A DNA stretch of 16,782 bases from an uncultured Alphaproteobacteria bacterium (lineage in GTDB: Bacteria; Pseudomonadota; Alphaproteobacteria; Micavibrionales; Micavibrionaceae), in NCBI GenBank assembly GCA_934538895.1, contig CAKTCH010000012.1, positions 1 through 16,782 of the forward strand, in the 5' to 3' direction. Shown piece after piece: positions 1 to 6,557 of the stretch. Position 1 is the first letter of the stretch. Each line of letters starts with the position of its first letter. The notes under the pieces are model-generated. The model made no database searches, was not told the origin of the DNA, and worked only from the letters and a program-made list of their open reading frames with translations. Both the position numbers and the translations under genes were made by a program.

Positions 1-1
1 C

Positions 2-391
2 CGCGAGGTTGTTACGGCAGAAGCGGCGCTTGATATTCTTTCCCGCTATTGGGACGAAACCGACAAGCTGCTGATTTCCAGCTTCTCGCATGTCAGTCTT
101 GAAACCGCAAAGGAAATGGCGCCGGAATGGCATCGCGGCTTGCTGCTGGACGATGAATGGCCGGAGAACTGGGCAGAGCTGGCCGGTTATCTGGAACCCG
201 CCAGCATCAACATCAACGGCAACAAGGTTGACCGTGAACAGGTGGAAGCGATTATCGATCTTGGCAAACCTATACTTGCGTATACTATCAATGACCCGCA
301 ACGTTTTCGTACATTACAGTCGTGGGGTGTGGACGGTGTATTCACCGACGTTCCCGATGTGATTAAAGAGGCTATACTAACCGTTCACTAA
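2..391 (+). CDS. ugpQ: Glycerophosphodiester phosphodiesterase, C-terminal part (5' end outside window)
   Basis: The reading frame is open from the window edge to TAA at 389-391, so only about the last 129 residues are present. The family hydrolyses glycerophosphodiesters, released from phospholipid turnover, to glycerol-3-phosphate and an alcohol. The visible part matches the C-terminal half of the GDPD TIM barrel: the strand AYTINDPQRF (the usual 'W/Y-T-x-N' strand), followed by the closing motif WGVDGVFTDVPD, typical of the 'GVDGIxTDxP' end of the barrel. The catalytic His and Glu residues lie upstream of the window and cannot be checked. mscL begins 16 bases after the stop, with its ribosome binding site in that gap, so the two are probably co-transcribed. 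The assignment to UgpQ rather than another GDPD subfamily is inferred. Confidence 0.85.
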   Translation, partial: REVVTAEAALDILSRYWDETDKLLISSFSHVSLETAKEMAPEWHRGLLLDDEWPENWAELAGYLEPASININGNKVDREQVEAIIDLGKPILAYTINDPQRFRTLQSWGVDGVFTDVPDVIKEAILTVH

Positions 392-407
392 TACAGGAGC
401 AGACAAA

Positions 408-806
408 ATGAAGATTATTCAGGAATTTCGCGAGTTCGCCATGCGCGGCAATGTTATCGACCTCGCGGTCGGTATCGTTATCGGTACGGCGTTCGGCGCG
501 ATCACCAATTCGCTGGTGAAAGACGTCATCATGCCGCCGATCGGCTTTTTAATGGGCAAGGTCGATTTCAGCCAGTTGAAATGGACGATGATCGAAGCTT
601 CCGAAGGCGTAGAATCCGTCACCATCAATTACGGCCTGTTCATCCAGACGTTGGTGAACTTCGTGATCGTGGCATGGGCGATGTTTATGATCATCAAGGT
701 CATGAACACCCTGAAGCGTAAACAAGACGTCGGCGCCGCCGACGCACCGCCGCCGCCGCGTCAGGAAGTGCTGCTGGAAGAAATTCGCGATCTTCTGAAG
801 AAGTAA
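408..806 (+). CDS. mscL: Large-conductance mechanosensitive channel MscL
   Basis: This 132-aa protein has the usual MscL length and layout. MscL is a homopentameric inner-membrane channel that opens under membrane tension and vents solutes during hypo-osmotic shock. The amphipathic N-terminus (MKIIQEFREFAMRGNVIDLA) runs into TM1 at about residues 16-38, which contains the pore-lining glycine/alanine-rich stretch VGIVIGTAFGAI. The conserved KDVIMPPIG follows, then a short periplasmic loop, TM2 at about 76-100, a basic cluster (KRK), a proline-rich linker (PPPP) and a C-terminal bundle helix (EVLLEEIRDLLKK). An AGGAG ribosome binding site at 395-399 lies 8 bases before the ATG. The gene follows the phosphodiesterase gene closely and is ended by a strong terminator. 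Confidence 0.97.
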   Translation: MKIIQEFREFAMRGNVIDLAVGIVIGTAFGAITNSLVKDVIMPPIGFLMGKVDFSQLKWTMIEASEGVESVTINYGLFIQTLVNFVIVAWAMFMIIKVMNTLKRKQDVGAADAPPPPRQEVLLEEIRDLLKK

Positions 807-822
807 TTTTTCCCTTACGCAG

Positions 823-859
823 GAAGCCGTGGCCCTTATGGACACGGCTTCTTTTTTTT
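823..859 (+). terminator. Rho-independent terminator of mscL
   Basis: A perfect 9-bp stem, GAAGCCGTG (823-831) with CACGGCTTC (843-851), has an 11-base loop and is followed at once by eight T residues (852-859). It lies 17 bases after the mscL stop codon and ends 14 bases before the next ATG. It therefore isolates the phosphatase gene from mscL transcription except by read-through. Confidence 0.93.
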
Positions 860-873
860 CTTAGAATCCGCCC

Positions 874-1971
874 ATGCGCATTCCGCTCATCACCCGCTCC
901 GAAATCGTTTTCCTGCTGCTGGCGGCCCTGTATGTCGGGATCAGCGCCGCCGTCGCCTACGGCCATGGGCTGGGTCATCGCTTTCACGCATTGATGTATA
1001 TGAATAATGCCATATCCATGACGACGCTGCTGGCGTTTTGCTACGGCTGTTATGCGTTGCTGAAGGTTATTTATATTTTGCTGGCCGTGCGCCCCGCCCG
1101 CCCGTCGCGCTATATCTGGGCGGAATGGCGGCGCGGGCCGCTGAATACGGAACGGCTGTTGCGGGCGCTCCCTGTTTTTATCGGGTTTCTTTTCTTTTTC
1201 TCCGCCTTCACCAGCATGAAACAGATCATCCCCGGTATCAATGCTTTTAGCTGGGACAAGCAGTTCGCAGCGCTCGACCTGATACTACATTTTGGCGTAG
1301 CCCCCTGGCAAATATTGTATGCGCCGTTCGATTTACCGCTGATCGAGAAGGCCTATAGTTTTTTTACCTACGCCCTCAATATCAATTACAATGCGTGGCT
1401 GGTAGCGGTGTTCGCGGCGCTTTACTGGCAATTGTTCAATAAAGCCCACCCCGTGACGCGGATGCAGTTTTTCTATGCGTTCCTTCTGACTTGGGCGATT
1501 AACGGCACCCTGATCGCCACGGCCTTTTCCTCGACCGGCCCGTGCTTTTTCGAACGCCTGACGGGATCGGAATATTACGAACCGCTGATGGACAGGCTGC
1601 GCGCGGCGAACGAACAGTTCAATATCTTCGCCGTCAGCACGCAGGATAAAGTCTGGAACGCCGCCAGCCGTAACGAATCCATGGTCGGCGGCGGCATCTC
1701 CGCCATGCCCAGCATCCATGTATCGACGGCTTTGCTGTTCTGGCTGCTGGCGCGCGCGCAGAAGAACAAGTATGAACGCCTGTTCATGATTTTCTTCGTG
1801 CTGATCCTGATCGGTTCGGTGTTCCTGGCGTGGCATTACGCGGTGGACGGTTATCTGGCGATCCTGACGACCTATGCAATCTGGCAACTGAGCGGCTGGA
1901 TGGCCAGAGGGCTTGCCACGCCTTATGCGCAACAAGCCCCCTTGGGAAATCCAGACGACAAAGTGGCCTGA
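874..1971 (+). CDS. PAP2-superfamily integral membrane phosphatase (Aur1/inositolphosphotransferase-like)
   Basis: A 365-aa polytopic membrane protein with hydrophobic segments at about residues 11-29, 49-71, 98-112, 172-186, 197-217, 283-293, 304-320 and 325-341. The PAP2 signature is visible in the C-terminal half: SAMPSIH at 276-282 (the 'SxxPSxH' motif with its conserved His) and HYAVDGY at 321-327 (the phosphate-attacking His and the Asp of motif 3). The segment NGTLIATAFSSTGPCFF near 210-226 resembles the Aur1/IPC-synthase branch rather than soluble acid phosphatases. The substrate is probably a lipid phosphate or phospholipid head group, but this cannot be read from the sequence. No Shine-Dalgarno sequence precedes ATG 874, although TM1 begins soon after it, so this start is preferred. 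The stop codon abuts the convergent fabI stop with no spacer. Confidence 0.8.
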   Translation: MRIPLITRSEIVFLLLAALYVGISAAVAYGHGLGHRFHALMYMNNAISMTTLLAFCYGCYALLKVIYILLAVRPARPSRYIWAEWRRGPLNTERLLRALPVFIGFLFFFSAFTSMKQIIPGINAFSWDKQFAALDLILHFGVAPWQILYAPFDLPLIEKAYSFFTYALNINYNAWLVAVFAALYWQLFNKAHPVTRMQFFYAFLLTWAINGTLIATAFSSTGPCFFERLTGSEYYEPLMDRLRAANEQFNIFAVSTQDKVWNAASRNESMVGGGISAMPSIHVSTALLFWLLARAQKNKYERLFMIFFVLILIGSVFLAWHYAVDGYLAILTTYAIWQLSGWMARGLATPYAQQAPLGNPDDKVA

Positions 1972-2817
1972 TTATTCCTTACCATTACCACCCATGATTT
2001 CGAGAACCTCATTCAGGTTCTGCGGCATTCCCAGCGCATTGAAACCGCAATCAACATAATGGGTTTCGCCCGTTACAGCCCCGCCGAGCTTGGAGAGCAG
2101 ATAGACGGCGGTGCCGCCCAGCTCTTCCAGTTCCACAGCACGGCGCAATGGCGCGGTCAATTGATTGTATTTGTAAGTCGCGCGCGCGCTGCCGATGGCG
2201 GAACCCGCCAGTGTACGCATCGGACCCGCCGATACGGCGTTCACGCGAATCCCCTGTGGGCCGAGATCGGCGGCAAGATAACGTGTGGACGCTTCCAAAG
2301 CGGCCTTGGCCACGCCCATGACGTTGTAGTTCGGCATCACTTTCTCAGCACCGTAATAGCTGAGCGTGACCGCGGAGCCGCCATCCTTCATCAGCGGCGC
2401 GGCGCGGCGCATCACCGCAGTGAAGGAATAGCAGGAAATATGCATGGTGTTGAGAAAGTTTCCGAGGGTCGTATCGACGTAACGGCCTTTCAGTTCTTCC
2501 TTATTGGAATAGGCCACCGCGTGGACGAGAAAATCGATCCTGCCCCATTTGCTTTCGATGGCTTTGAAGACGTCATCCAGCTGCGCTTCGTTCACGACGT
2601 CGCAGTCGAGGATAAAGTCGGAACCGGCTTCTCTCGCCAGCGGCTCGACGCGTTTTTTCAGCGCATCGCCCTGATAGGTGAAGGCCAGTTCCGCGCCCTG
2701 TTCACGCAGGGCCTTCGCCATGCCCCAGGCGATGGAATGGTCGTTGGCGACGCCCATAATCAGGCCGCGCTTACCTGCCATCAGGCCGTTTTTATTGATT
2801 TGAATTGTTTCAGACAC
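1972..2817 (-). CDS. fabI: Enoyl-[acyl-carrier-protein] reductase (NADH), FabI
   Basis: FabI performs the last step of each fatty-acid elongation cycle, reducing trans-2-enoyl-ACP. With the start chosen here the protein has 281 aa. It is an atypical SDR: the Rossmann motif GVANDHSIAWG is at about 22-32, and the catalytic region SYYGAEKVMPNYNVMGVAK holds Tyr154, Tyr164 and Lys171, the FabI Y-x6-K arrangement with the extra upstream tyrosine. A GTG at 2826 overlaps the fabB stop (GTGA) but would have AGGG touching it. The GTG at 2817 has AGGGG (2830-2826) with an 8-base spacer and is preferred. The gene is last in fabA-fabB-fabI and translationally close to fabB (stop at 2823). FabI is the triclosan target in bacteria that have it. 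Confidence 0.96.
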   Translation of the reverse strand: MSETIQINKNGLMAGKRGLIMGVANDHSIAWGMAKALREQGAELAFTYQGDALKKRVEPLAREAGSDFILDCDVVNEAQLDDVFKAIESKWGRIDFLVHAVAYSNKEELKGRYVDTTLGNFLNTMHISCYSFTAVMRRAAPLMKDGGSAVTLSYYGAEKVMPNYNVMGVAKAALEASTRYLAADLGPQGIRVNAVSAGPMRTLAGSAIGSARATYKYNQLTAPLRRAVELEELGGTAVYLLSKLGGAVTGETHYVDCGFNALGMPQNLNEVLEIMGGNGKE

Positions 2818-2822
2818 GGCGA

Positions 2823-4064
2823 TCACCCCTGATAACGCGCAAAGGCGAGCGTGCAGTTTGTACCGCCGAAGCCGAAGCTGTTGGAAAGAATGGTTTGATG
2901 TTCGACATTATCGATGCGTTGGCGGGCGATAGGCATATCGGCCATGTCCGGATCGATGGTTTCGATATTGATGCTGGGCGTGACGAAATTACCCTTCATC
3001 ATTAACAGGCAATAAATCGCCTCCATCACGCCCGCGCCGCCGAGGCAGTGCCCGGTCATGGATTTGGTCGAGCTGATATGCGGCATATCCTTGCCCGCGA
3101 ACACTTCGCGAATGGCGCCAATCTCTTTGGTATCGCCCACAGGAGTCGATGTGCCGTGCGTATTGATATACGTCACCGGCGCCGTTACGGTCGCCAAAGC
3201 CTGCTGCATACAGCGTACGGCCCCTTCGCCGTTCGGCGCGACCATGTCTTCGCCGTCCGACGTAGCGCCGTAACCCACGAGTTCCGCATAAATTTTCGCG
3301 CCGCGTGCTTTGGCGTGCTCAAGTTCTTCAAGAACCAGAATGCCGCCGCCTCCCGCAATCACGAAACCGTCGCGGTTGGCATCATAGGCGCGGGAGGCTT
3401 TCTCCGGCGTGTCGTTATATTTTGACGACATGGCGCCCATGGCGTCGAACAGGCAGGAAAGCGTCCAGTCAAGATCTTCGCCGCCACCCGCAAACATAAT
3501 ATCCTGCTTGCCCCATGCGATCATCTCGGCGGCATTGCCGATGCAGTGCGCAGACGTCGAGCACGCGGATGAGATGGAATAGTTCACGCCCTTGATCTTG
3601 AAGTTGGTGCACAGCGTCGCCGATGTCGTGGAGGACATGCATTTGGGCACGGCAAACGGACCGATCTTTTTCGGGCTACCCGTTTCTTCCACGGTCTTCG
3701 CCGCTTCTACCTGATAGTGCGTGGAAGGACCGCCGGAGCCGACGATCGCGCCGGTACGCACGTTACTGATTTGCTCAGGCGTCAGGCCTGCGTCGGCGAC
3801 GGCCTGTTCCATCGACAGATGCGCATAGGCCGCGGCCTCGCCCATGAAGCGGAACAGGCGGCGGTCGATTTTTTCCTGCAAATCGATATTCGGCTTGCCG
3901 AATACCTGCGAACGGAAACCCTTGGCCGCATATTCCTCGGAGAATGTAATGCCTGACTTGCCTGCTTTCAGGGAAGCCGTCACTTCTTCGGCGTCGTTAC
4001 CGATGCAGGACACGATGCCCAGCCCGGTGACAACGACACGGCGTGCGTTTGGTTGAATCGGCAT
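2823..4064 (-). CDS. fabB: 3-oxoacyl-[acyl-carrier-protein] synthase I, FabB
   Basis: The 413-aa protein is a condensing enzyme that elongates acyl-ACP with malonyl-ACP. The full Cys-His-His triad is visible: Cys168 in SSACSTSAHC, His303 in NTHGTSTPVGD and His339 in STKSMTGHCLGGAG, with the conserved Lys334. The C-terminal glycine-rich SNSFGFGGTN is intact. Sequence alone separates FabB and FabF poorly. The position between fabA and fabI favours FabB, which in partnership with FabA elongates cis-3-decenoyl-ACP and is needed for unsaturated fatty acids. The start ATG at 4064 is supported by AAGGA (about 9 bases upstream). It lies 31 bases after the fabA stop. Fused start/stop spacing to fabI indicates one transcript. 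Confidence 0.94.
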   Translation of the reverse strand: MPIQPNARRVVVTGLGIVSCIGNDAEEVTASLKAGKSGITFSEEYAAKGFRSQVFGKPNIDLQEKIDRRLFRFMGEAAAYAHLSMEQAVADAGLTPEQISNVRTGAIVGSGGPSTHYQVEAAKTVEETGSPKKIGPFAVPKCMSSTTSATLCTNFKIKGVNYSISSACSTSAHCIGNAAEMIAWGKQDIMFAGGGEDLDWTLSCLFDAMGAMSSKYNDTPEKASRAYDANRDGFVIAGGGGILVLEELEHAKARGAKIYAELVGYGATSDGEDMVAPNGEGAVRCMQQALATVTAPVTYINTHGTSTPVGDTKEIGAIREVFAGKDMPHISSTKSMTGHCLGGAGVMEAIYCLLMMKGNFVTPSINIETIDPDMADMPIARQRIDNVEHQTILSNSFGFGGTNCTLAFARYQG

Positions 4065-4095
4065 AGGATAAAATCCTTTCGATTGATGAAATGAA

Positions 4096-4644
4096 TTAGA
4101 GCGCGCGCGGGTTATCGAACAGGCCGACCTTTAGATCGGTCGCTTCATAGATAACCTTGCCGTCGGCGATCACCTGCCCATCAGCCACGCCAAGCACCAG
4201 TTTACGGTTGATCACGCGCTTGATGTCGATGTTGTACTGCACCAGTCTGGTTTCAGGCAGAACCTGACCGGTGAACTTCAGTTCACCCAGGCCGAGCGCG
4301 CGACCGGAGCCGGGCGCCCCCGTCCAGCCCAGATAAAAGCCCAGCAGCTGCCACAGGGAATCCAAGCCGAGACAGCCTGGCATAACCGGATCGCCCTCGA
4401 AATGGCATTGAAAAAACCACAGGTCCGGCTTGATATCGAATTCCGCCCGCAGGAAGCCTTTGTCATGCGTGCCGCCCGTGGCGGAGATCTCCGTGATGCG
4501 ATCGAACATCAGCATCGGCGGCAACGGCAGTTTCGCATTGCCGGGGCCAAACAACTGGCCATGCCCGCAGGAAATCAGGTCTTCATAGGAATAGCTGGAT
4601 TTAGGTGTAAAAGTCATCGCACTCTTTTCGGCCAAATTCGACAT
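4096..4644 (-). CDS. fabA: 3-hydroxydecanoyl-[acyl-carrier-protein] dehydratase/isomerase, FabA
   Basis: FabA dehydrates 3-hydroxydecanoyl-ACP and isomerises trans-2- to cis-3-decenoyl-ACP, the branch point to unsaturated fatty acids. The hot-dog-fold active site is clear: CHFEGDPVMPGCLGLDSLWQ carries catalytic His81 and Asp95 (numbering from this start), and the Asp plus 'MPGCLGLD' context points to FabA rather than FabZ. Three ATGs are in frame. The one at 4674 overlaps a predicted -10 box and has no ribosome binding site. The one at 4644 has AAAAAAGG 9 bases upstream and is chosen (182 aa). The one at 4617 would give 173 aa, nearest to the usual family length of about 172, but has only a weak AAGAG. 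First gene of the fab operon. Confidence 0.95.
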   Translation of the reverse strand: MSNLAEKSAMTFTPKSSYSYEDLISCGHGQLFGPGNAKLPLPPMLMFDRITEISATGGTHDKGFLRAEFDIKPDLWFFQCHFEGDPVMPGCLGLDSLWQLLGFYLGWTGAPGSGRALGLGELKFTGQVLPETRLVQYNIDIKRVINRKLVLGVADGQVIADGKVIYEATDLKVGLFDNPRAL

Positions 4645-4673
4645 AATGTTGAACCTTTTTTGCTCAGGGTCCA

Positions 4674-4703
4674 TTTATACGGACTTACATACAGGGGTGG
4701 CAA
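4674..4703 (-). promoter_or_regulatory. Predicted sigma70-type promoter of the fabA-fabB-fabI operon
   Basis: On the minus strand TTGCCA (4703-4698, 4 of 6 matches to TTGACA) and TATAAA (4679-4674, 5 of 6 matches to TATAAT) are separated by 18 bases. Transcription would begin near 4667, upstream of ATG 4644 but downstream of ATG 4674, which independently disfavours the longer FabA start. This is a pattern match only; there is no experimental support. Confidence 0.5.
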
Positions 4704-4729
4704 GAGCGGATTGGCAAACATCCCCTCTT
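4702..4729. promoter_or_regulatory. Imperfect dyad overlapping the -35 box of the fab promoter (candidate operator)
   Basis: The arms AAGAGCGGA (4702-4710) and TCCCCTCTT (4721-4729) pair at 8 of 9 positions around a 10-base centre, TTGGCAAACA. The dyad ends inside the predicted -35 hexamer. It could be a repressor or activator site for the fab operon, or a weak transcript-end hairpin for the upstream gene. There is no T-tract, so an intrinsic terminator is unlikely. Confidence 0.3.
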
Positions 4730-4751
4730 CTCCCATTTATTATGAAAATAT

Positions 4752-5723
4752 TTAGTGGGCCGATGCCGTAAAGCCCTGCGCGCCATGGGAACGATATGTT
4801 TCCGTCATGGCCGCCATAGCCAGTGGCTTGGCGATCACAGGCTCCAGTTCCGGGGCGTCACCGCCTGCGGCCACCGCCAGCATCCGGCCCGCGGCTTTGG
4901 CACAGGCGACGGCCTGATCCATCAAATCCATCATGCCGATGATGCGGAAGAAACCGCGCGCGGACGGTTCGAGGCTGACAATCAGATCATAAGGCGCGTT
5001 TGCCGGGCAGTCATTGGCGGCAAGACCGAAGCGCCAGTCGGAGCCGGCAGGAATGCCCAAACGTACAGCTTCCTGCGTCATCACATAAGACACCTGATCC
5101 AGGCGGTCGTTCCATGTGACCGGATTGAACACGGCGGACGGCTTGTGGCCCATAGCCAGACAGCGCCCGGCAACGGCGGACAGACCGCTTACAGAGTCGG
5201 CAAGGTTCCAGCCCTCGCCGCCGATTTTTTCTTCAATCACGATGTCGCACAGTTCCTGCGCGGCGATTTCGTAGCCCATGCAGCGGTTGGTGCACTCAAT
5301 GAACAGGCGGAATGTTTCGCCGCGTGGCTGGCCGCACAGTTCAAGCTGTACGATCATGCCCTGAATAACCGTGACCAGCAGGTCATGGAAATCATAGGCG
5401 CAGTTCAGCCAGTCTTCGAACAGGCGGCGCGCGAGGGCGCGGCCAATCTCTGTTTCGGATTCAATCACGTAGGCCGGGGGCAGCACGTTCGGGCCCAGAG
5501 CTCCCGCTGACGGCTCGCATTCCAGCAACCTTGCCAGATGTGCATAGGTGGCTTCCAGCCCCTGATCCGGCTCGTCAAACAGCAGCAGCGTTTCGACTGT
5601 GATGCCGGACAGCAACTGGATCATGCGCATCCCGTCGGTTCCCCCGTCAGGCAGAGACGTCTGATTCATAAGGCACTTATGGATATGTGCCGCGAATCCG
5701 GTTTTATCGATCAGGATGGACAT
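4752..5723 (-). CDS. Conserved-looking hypothetical protein of about 323 aa (function unknown)
   Basis: I do not recognise this protein. It has no signal peptide and no clear membrane segment, so it is probably cytoplasmic. It is rich in cysteine (ten residues, including ECTNRC and NDC) but lacks a regular zinc- or cluster-binding spacing. The middle part (RRLFEDWLNCAYDFHDLLV onward) is likely mainly helical, and the C-terminal third is alanine- and methionine-rich. A coding function is supported by codon use like the neighbours, a frame of over 320 codons, and the fact that overlapping frames are broken. A TTG at 5738 would add five residues; the ATG at 5723 is preferred although neither start has a good ribosome binding site. 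It ends 77 bases before the longest possible fabA ORF, and the fab promoter lies in that gap. Confidence 0.7.
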   Translation of the reverse strand: MSILIDKTGFAAHIHKCLMNQTSLPDGGTDGMRMIQLLSGITVETLLLFDEPDQGLEATYAHLARLLECEPSAGALGPNVLPPAYVIESETEIGRALARRLFEDWLNCAYDFHDLLVTVIQGMIVQLELCGQPRGETFRLFIECTNRCMGYEIAAQELCDIVIEEKIGGEGWNLADSVSGLSAVAGRCLAMGHKPSAVFNPVTWNDRLDQVSYVMTQEAVRLGIPAGSDWRFGLAANDCPANAPYDLIVSLEPSARGFFRIIGMMDLMDQAVACAKAAGRMLAVAAGGDAPELEPVIAKPLAMAAMTETYRSHGAQGFTASAH

Positions 5724-5790
5724 GCCTGAAGCTCGCAAAAGATTGAAATGTGGAAGGGGTTTTATTATTAGGGAGTCTTTTTGTATAAGT

Positions 5791-5823
5791 CTGTGGAAAA
5801 TCTGTGAGTATCCTGTGGGCGAA
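5791..5823. repeat. Three CTGTG motifs phased at 11 bp in the intergenic gap
   Basis: CTGTG occurs at 5791, 5802 and 5813, giving three 11-base units (CTGTGGAAAAT, CTGTGAGTATC, CTGTGGGCGAA). They sit in the 127-bp gap between the SH3-protein gene and the 323-aa gene, upstream of the latter. One helical turn of spacing would place the motifs on one face of the DNA, as in tandem protein-binding sites. The rest of the gap is AT-rich and shows no clear terminator. Confidence 0.35.
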
Positions 5824-5850
5824 TCACTCTAACTAACCACAACCACTAAG

Positions 5851-6378
5851 TTAATTGAGTTCTTCGTTCTCGTAAATACCCCAAAGCGATTTTCTTTCGA
5901 TCCAGCCCTTGAAGCCGCTGACGCTCACGCGGCACCATGCCACATCGCATTTTTCGACGCGGGCCACGACGCCCGGTTCCAGCCGCACGACCATGCGGGC
6001 GGCTTCATCAGGCTTTTCGCGGGCGGGCATAAGATCCTCACCCTTGACAATGACGGTGCGCTCCCCTGAAAGCAGGGTCTGGCTGATCCAGCCGCCCTCG
6101 CCCTGGGAATCCCGGATTTTACGCCAGACGTCGAATTCCTCGATGATTTCAACCGGAAGCTCGGCCTTCTGGTAGATCCAGCGGATGGGATAGCGCACGG
6201 AAGGCCCCGTACGCACATAAACCTTGTCGGATTTCAGCGACACAAAGCGCGGCAACGGCAGACCGGATTTAATAATCGCCTTACCGTTTATGCTTTCTGA
6301 CGCGACTTCATTCTGCGCCATAGCGGGGGCGCAAAACAGTGTCAGGGATGCCAATAATAAAAAGGTCAGTAAACGCAT
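5851..6378 (-). CDS. Secreted protein with two bacterial SH3-like domains
   Basis: From the ATG at 6378 the protein has 175 aa and opens with a standard signal peptide, MRLLTFLLLASLTLFCAPAMA, with likely cleavage after AMA. The ORF could extend to an ATG at 6426, but that would put 16 residues before the signal sequence. After export the protein contains an SH3b-like unit at about residues 45-112 (KVYVRTGPSVRYPIRW is the typical 'LNVRSGPSxxxP' element, ending in GGWISQTLL) and a second unit at about 115-168 (MPAREKPDEAARMVVRLEPG to GWIERKSLWG). This matches the SH3_4-type proteins common in alphaproteobacteria. Such domains often bind cell-wall or other periplasmic partners; the actual ligand is unknown. 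Confidence 0.8.
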   Translation of the reverse strand: MRLLTFLLLASLTLFCAPAMAQNEVASESINGKAIIKSGLPLPRFVSLKSDKVYVRTGPSVRYPIRWIYQKAELPVEIIEEFDVWRKIRDSQGEGGWISQTLLSGERTVIVKGEDLMPAREKPDEAARMVVRLEPGVVARVEKCDVAWCRVSVSGFKGWIERKSLWGIYENEELN

Positions 6379-6432
6379 GAGAATCTTGAATGAATCGGGG
6401 ATAAGGGGCAACATGCCCACAGACATATCCCC

Positions 6433-6461
6433 AGTATATAGCCGTTCGTTATGAGAAAAAA
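6433..6461 (-). promoter_or_regulatory. Weak promoter candidate for the SH3-domain gene
   Basis: A good -10 (TATACT, minus strand 6438-6433) lies in the AT-rich divergent region. The matching -35 position is only a T-run. Start of transcription near 6426 would leave a leader of about 50 bases before ATG 6378 and fits that shorter start. Confidence 0.25.
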
Positions 6462-6499
6462 GAGTCCTTGTAGATATATTTAGTTATGACAATTTTTTC

Positions 6500-6529
6500 T
6501 TGGGAAAAAGCGCGCTTGGTGTATATATT
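6500..6529 (+). promoter_or_regulatory. Weak promoter candidate for dusA
   Basis: TTGGGA (6500-6505) and TATATT (6524-6529) are 18 bases apart in an AT-rich stretch. Both would lie inside the ORF if the ATG at 6486 were the start. This favours initiation downstream, at TTG 6558. Pattern match only. Confidence 0.25.
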
Positions 6530-6557
6530 AGGCGGTCATGGTGAGGAAGATACTGAA

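Noticed and set aside
262..377. Internal promoter for mscL near TATACT at 372-377 or 281-286
   Set aside because: The -10-like boxes exist but no -35 lies at acceptable spacing. mscL is sufficiently explained by co-transcription with the upstream gene.
2059..2832. 257-codon plus-strand ORF opposite fabI
   Set aside because: It is fully antisense to fabI, with His/Gly/Arg-rich low-complexity translation typical of a shadow frame.
5792..5800. Possible DnaA box (TGTGGAAAA)
   Set aside because: There is one mismatch to TGTGGATAA, no second good box nearby and no dnaA, dnaN or origin-type genes. Not enough for a replication origin.
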